From Planctomycetaceae bacterium UBA2671 (GTDB lineage Bacteria > Planctomycetota > Planctomycetia > Planctomycetales > Planctomycetaceae): DNA of 19,012 nt. Of this stretch, positions 16,553 through 19,012 are shown in pieces; the stretch's first letter is position 1, and the number at the start of each line of letters is the position of its first letter. The stretch is from assembly GCA_002359185.1 (NCBI GenBank), contig DEML01000087.1:4481-23492 (forward strand). Reading direction: 5' to 3'. Under the pieces are notes generated by a model, which worked only from the letters and a program-made list of their open reading frames with translations, was not told the origin of the DNA and ran no database searches. Position numbers and translations under genes: made by a program.

Positions 16553-18028
16553 TTAGTGGTTATGTCCGGCATGAGGATCAACGCCACCGCCAGCTTTGTT
16601 CTTTAGTGCCACCTGCATTTGATGCGCTCCAGAAAGCGCGATCGCATCACCCGAAAACAGCGAACCATCATTGGCAATAACCACCGAATATTGATCGCTG
16701 TATTCAACGTGAACTGGTACACGGTCGAAATGGTCTCCGTTCTCGAGAAATACGTAGAACTCCGCCCCTTCCTGTGCCACAGCATCAATCGGCAACACAA
16801 TTTTATTTTTCCAGTGCTCTACAGGAACACGGAGTCGCAATCGTTGGCCCGGTTTATATTTCCAATCGATAAAGTAATGACCATCATTGGTTTTTTTATT
16901 TCGTTCAATTTCGTTTGTAAGCCCCACGTAGAAGTGCATTGCGCGAGAGGACGGGACTACTTGGTTCGCGACATAGACGAACTTCAATCCATTGATGATC
17001 TCTGAATGTAGTTGGTTATCTTCACGAACAGCTGATACAGCTGATTCATTGCGCGCTGCAGCATGTAGTTCGTTACTGTCTTGCTCAAACGCATTTCCTT
17101 TGATGTATAGTTCGCTAAAATCCGCAAGAATACACAAAGTCTGCCCCGATTGGACGGACTGCCCTTTAATAATTTGCAAGTCCTGTACCACAAATGAGGA
17201 CGTTTGCTTCTTTGATTTCTGGTTGCTATCTTGTGAAATATCAGAGACTTGTCTAAGGAGAGGTTCAGGTAACTGTAATTCGTTACCCTGCCCACTAGCA
17301 GGAGCATACACTAAGAGTTCGCGAATTAATTTTCGCTTTGATTCAATTTGAGAAATTTGAGTCTCTGATAGTCCATGTAGTAAGAGAGCTTCTTTCTGTG
17401 CGCTTAATATGGCATTTAATTTTTGTCTTGCATATTCTCGTTCCAAAATTACCTTCCCAGCCACGATGCCAGATGTGATCTTCTCTAAACGAGCGATTTC
17501 ACGGTTTTCAACTTCTAATTCACCTATTGTTTGTAAGAATTTTGTTTGAGCCTGGACGAGATCTTCATGTGTGAGACGAATTTTAAACATTAACATTCCA
17601 GAACGAATGGCTTCTCCTTCAATGATGTGTATCTGAGTTACGATACCAGTCATGGGAGCGGTAATATGGATTCGTGTCCGTCCAGGACGTTCAACGATCA
17701 TCGCTGGAATGTTCAAGGTTCGTTCATAGGTCTGCAACGCGACTTCACCAACAATCAATCCAATATTACGCCGCGCCTGCTCAGAGAGCTCCAAAGACGT
17801 TGAGTCCTCATGCGCATGACTAGGATCACCGTGGTTGTGACCACTGTGGCCGATGTCTTCTCCCTGGCTACCAGCAAGATTTTCGCCTGATTGTTTATTG
17901 ATTAGTGAGAATTTTTGCTTGACGAGTGGAAGCCAAGTGTCACGAACACCCCAGCAAATTCCCGATATGAGGAGTACAGCTATTAAGCCGTACCATTTGA
18001 GCGAAATATCGCTTAATTGAAATCGCAT
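16553..18028 (-). CDS. czcB: CzcB-like periplasmic adaptor of a heavy-metal RND pump
   Basis: From ATG at 18028 the protein has 491 residues: a membrane anchor (KWYGLIAVLLISGICWGV, about 11-28), a His-rich stretch GHSGHNHGDPSHAHED (60-74), a lipoyl-like barrel half (RIHITAPMTGIVTQIHIIEG, about 119-138), an alpha-helical hairpin (about 155-265), the second barrel half with VQDLQIIKGQSVQSGQTLC, and the beta-barrel and C-terminal domains, ending in DPHAGHNH. It should bridge CzcA to the outer-membrane channel, and the terminal His stretches suggest metal capture. The frame stays open upstream to a TTG at 18121, but the ATG at 18028 has GGGA about 9 bases before it and puts the anchor at the N-terminus. 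czcA begins 12 bases after its stop. Confidence 0.92.
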   Translation of the reverse strand: MRFQLSDISLKWYGLIAVLLISGICWGVRDTWLPLVKQKFSLINKQSGENLAGSQGEDIGHSGHNHGDPSHAHEDSTSLELSEQARRNIGLIVGEVALQTYERTLNIPAMIVERPGRTRIHITAPMTGIVTQIHIIEGEAIRSGMLMFKIRLTHEDLVQAQTKFLQTIGELEVENREIARLEKITSGIVAGKVILEREYARQKLNAILSAQKEALLLHGLSETQISQIESKRKLIRELLVYAPASGQGNELQLPEPLLRQVSDISQDSNQKSKKQTSSFVVQDLQIIKGQSVQSGQTLCILADFSELYIKGNAFEQDSNELHAAARNESAVSAVREDNQLHSEIINGLKFVYVANQVVPSSRAMHFYVGLTNEIERNKKTNDGHYFIDWKYKPGQRLRLRVPVEHWKNKIVLPIDAVAQEGAEFYVFLENGDHFDRVPVHVEYSDQYSVVIANDGSLFSGDAIALSGAHQMQVALKNKAGGGVDPHAGHNH

Positions 18029-18178
18029 GATACTATCCCGCGCTATCAGCGCAACAGAACACCATTTAGGTGAAAAGATACTAGGAAAGAAGAACGGACT
18101 TAGGTGCCAAGTGACACGCAAATTGCGCAGAAGAACTGTGACCCGGTCAGTTTACAGTTGAGAAGAGGCGTAGACCGC

Positions 18179-18625
18179 CTAGACCAGCCAGACCTGTTTG
18201 CGCAAGCGCATACTGGTGGATATTGAGTTAACCGGAATATCTCGACGGTACTCAATGCGTGTGGTAGATACATTGATAGAAGTGACTATCGGTGCAACTT
18301 CAAGTGAAGTTGCTTTTACCAATGCAGTTAATTCAATAGGAGATGAGCTTACATATGTACAAGAGCTTTCCTCACATGGAATATGGTCGTGCTCGTGATT
18401 CTCTGGGTTATTGTGTGAGGAGTTGCTAGCTATTGTATCAGTGTGATTGTGCGAAACCCAAGCTGTTGCGTGCATAGACAAACAAAGTGAAGTAAGCTGA
18501 GAACTCTCTTTATGCTCATGGTGAGGTATGTCATTGTGTGCATGCGTATGATGATAGCAACAACCAAGCAATGCATGAAACACTATGGATAAAGCAGCTA
18601 AAGTGCTTAACATACTGTTTGCCAT
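18179..18625 (-). CDS. small secreted His/Cys-rich protein heading the czcBA operon
   Basis: From ATG at 18625 the product has 148 residues: a signal sequence (STLAALSIVFHALLG) ending at CCYHHTHAHND, where C22 could be a lipid cysteine. A run of His follows (PHHEHKE, SHNHTDT, ENHEHDHIPCEESSC), and the C-terminus is basic and hydrophobic (RLRKQVWLV). The frame is open upstream to a TTG at 18673, less likely. It is the first gene of the operon, 150 bases before czcB, behind a good promoter-like sequence. The plan matches the small proteins at 4955-5347 and 2473-2892. A role in periplasmic metal binding or sensing is inferred. The start has only a weak, distant AAAGG. Confidence 0.7.
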   Translation of the reverse strand: MANSMLSTLAALSIVFHALLGCCYHHTHAHNDIPHHEHKESSQLTSLCLSMHATAWVSHNHTDTIASNSSHNNPENHEHDHIPCEESSCTYVSSSPIELTALVKATSLEVAPIVTSINVSTTRIEYRRDIPVNSISTSMRLRKQVWLV

Positions 18626-18680
18626 GATTCTTGGGTACCTTTGAAGATATGCTATATTTATTATTAATAACAAGCAAGTA

Positions 18681-18710
18681 ATTATTGCATATTGACAGTT
18701 TTAGGTCAAT
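18681..18710 (-). promoter_or_regulatory. sigma-70-like promoter with overlapping inverted repeat, czcBA operon
   Basis: Reading the minus strand, TTGACC (18709-18704) and AATAAT (18686-18681) are separated by 17 bases, a good match to a sigma-70 pair. The predicted transcript start is about 50 bases before the ATG at 18625. ATTGAC (18691-18696) and GTCAAT (18705-18710) form a perfect inverted repeat with an 8-base spacer covering the -35, where a repressor or activator could bind. Whether planctomycete polymerase uses this site is untested. Confidence 0.5.
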
Positions 18711-18810
18711 CTCTAAATTTATTTATAATATAATTACAGCTAGAAGTAAATGTGTTGTTGATCTTGCCCCCAACCTTGTACCAGTTGGAATGTTAGAAAT
18801 CCAAGTTTTA

Positions 18811-18841
18811 ATCATCCCTGGCGCGCCAGGGATGATTTTTT
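18811..18841 (+). terminator. strong intrinsic terminator, perfect 26-bp palindrome plus T-run
   Basis: ATCATCCCTGGCG is followed directly by its complement CGCCAGGGATGAT and then a run of six T (18836-18841). The left flank is AAGTTTTA, not an A-run, so it works on the plus strand only. No plus-strand gene lies before it in the window. It matches the usual target of class C group II introns, and such an intron follows 4 bases later. Confidence 0.8.
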
Positions 18842-18845
18842 CGCA

Positions 18846-19012
18846 GTGCGTCAGGCATGACGCGCAGCGTCACGACCTGACGCTGTCAACCGGTAAGCGA
18901 AAGCGATCCGGGAAGTGACTTGTCGGGTGTAAGTCCCGATGGAGGCCTTGATGACAGGAACTCTTAGCCGAACTGCAAGGGTGTCCACCGCGAGGTGGAA
19001 TCTGAAGGAAGC
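18846..19012 (+). mobile_element. group II intron, 5' portion of the ribozyme (class C-like), cut by window edge
   Basis: The element starts with GTGCG, the standard 5' end of bacterial group II introns, and continues with domain I sequence: paired GCGTCAGG/CCTGACGC, GTCGGGTGTAAGTCCCGATG, GCCGAACTGCAAGGGTGTC and GTGGAATCTGAAGGAAGC, all familiar from such ribozymes. Insertion straight after an intrinsic terminator is the hallmark of class C. Domains IV-VI and any reverse-transcriptase gene would lie beyond 19012, so completeness cannot be judged. Confidence 0.85.

Noticed and set aside
18029..18121. TTG start extending CzcB by 31 residues
   Set aside because: Rare start codon, while ATG 18028 has a Shine-Dalgarno-like sequence and puts the anchor at the N-terminus.
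18685..18918. Plus-strand frame of 77 codons at the right end
   Set aside because: It crosses the terminator palindrome and runs into the group II intron ribozyme, so it cannot be a real gene.
1..19012. CRISPR arrays, tRNA or rRNA genes
   Set aside because: No regularly spaced repeats and no cloverleaf or rRNA-like sequence noticed on either strand.

Overview
The window looks like an accessory stretch of a Planctomycetes chromosome (Gimesia/Rubinisphaera-like; inferred from gene families, the secreted Cys/His-rich small proteins beside a heavy-metal RND system, and the carbonic anhydrase-SulP fusion). No rRNA or tRNA was seen. All intact protein genes lie on the minus strand, so the map reads right to left. 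Base composition is visibly mosaic: about positions 1-5,000 are richer in G+C than the AT-rich remainder (judged by eye, not computed).

From the right edge leftwards: the first 167 bases of a group II intron (18846 to the end, plus strand), sitting just after a perfect 26-bp palindromic terminator, as class C introns do; then a heavy-metal efflux operon made of a His/Cys-rich secreted protein (18625-18179), a CzcB-like adaptor (18028-16553), a CzcA-like RND pump (16540-13331), a small secreted-protein gene broken by nonsense and frameshift mutations (13231-12890), and a His-rich lipoprotein (12757-12227). A 520-base gap follows. Next is an apparent four-gene envelope operon: a membrane-bound HAMP-PP2C (RsbU/SpoIIE-type) phosphatase, an LtaS/MdoB-like phosphoglycerol transferase whose start overlaps the phosphatase stop as ATGA, a small two-helix membrane protein, and a membrane-anchored aspartyl/asparaginyl beta-hydroxylase-like protein. 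Two decayed IS3-family elements, abutting end to body, occupy 6455-5560. Left of them is a second metal-efflux block: a Cys/His-rich secreted protein (5347-4955), a CzcC-like outer-membrane lipoprotein (4880-3261) and a third Cys-rich secreted protein (2892-2473). The left end carries a long fusion gene, beta-carbonic anhydrase + SulP anion transporter + STAS, running off the edge.

Together, CzcB and CzcA (inner membrane and periplasm) and CzcC (outer membrane) would form one tripartite metal pump, although czcC is about 8 kb from czcBA and has its own leader gene and candidate operator. The secreted Cys/His-rich proteins and the His-rich lipoprotein are likely extracytoplasmic metal binders or sensors. 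The SulP-carbonic anhydrase probably couples bicarbonate transport to CO2 hydration, though the Arg of its carbonic-anhydrase Asp-Arg dyad is replaced by His.
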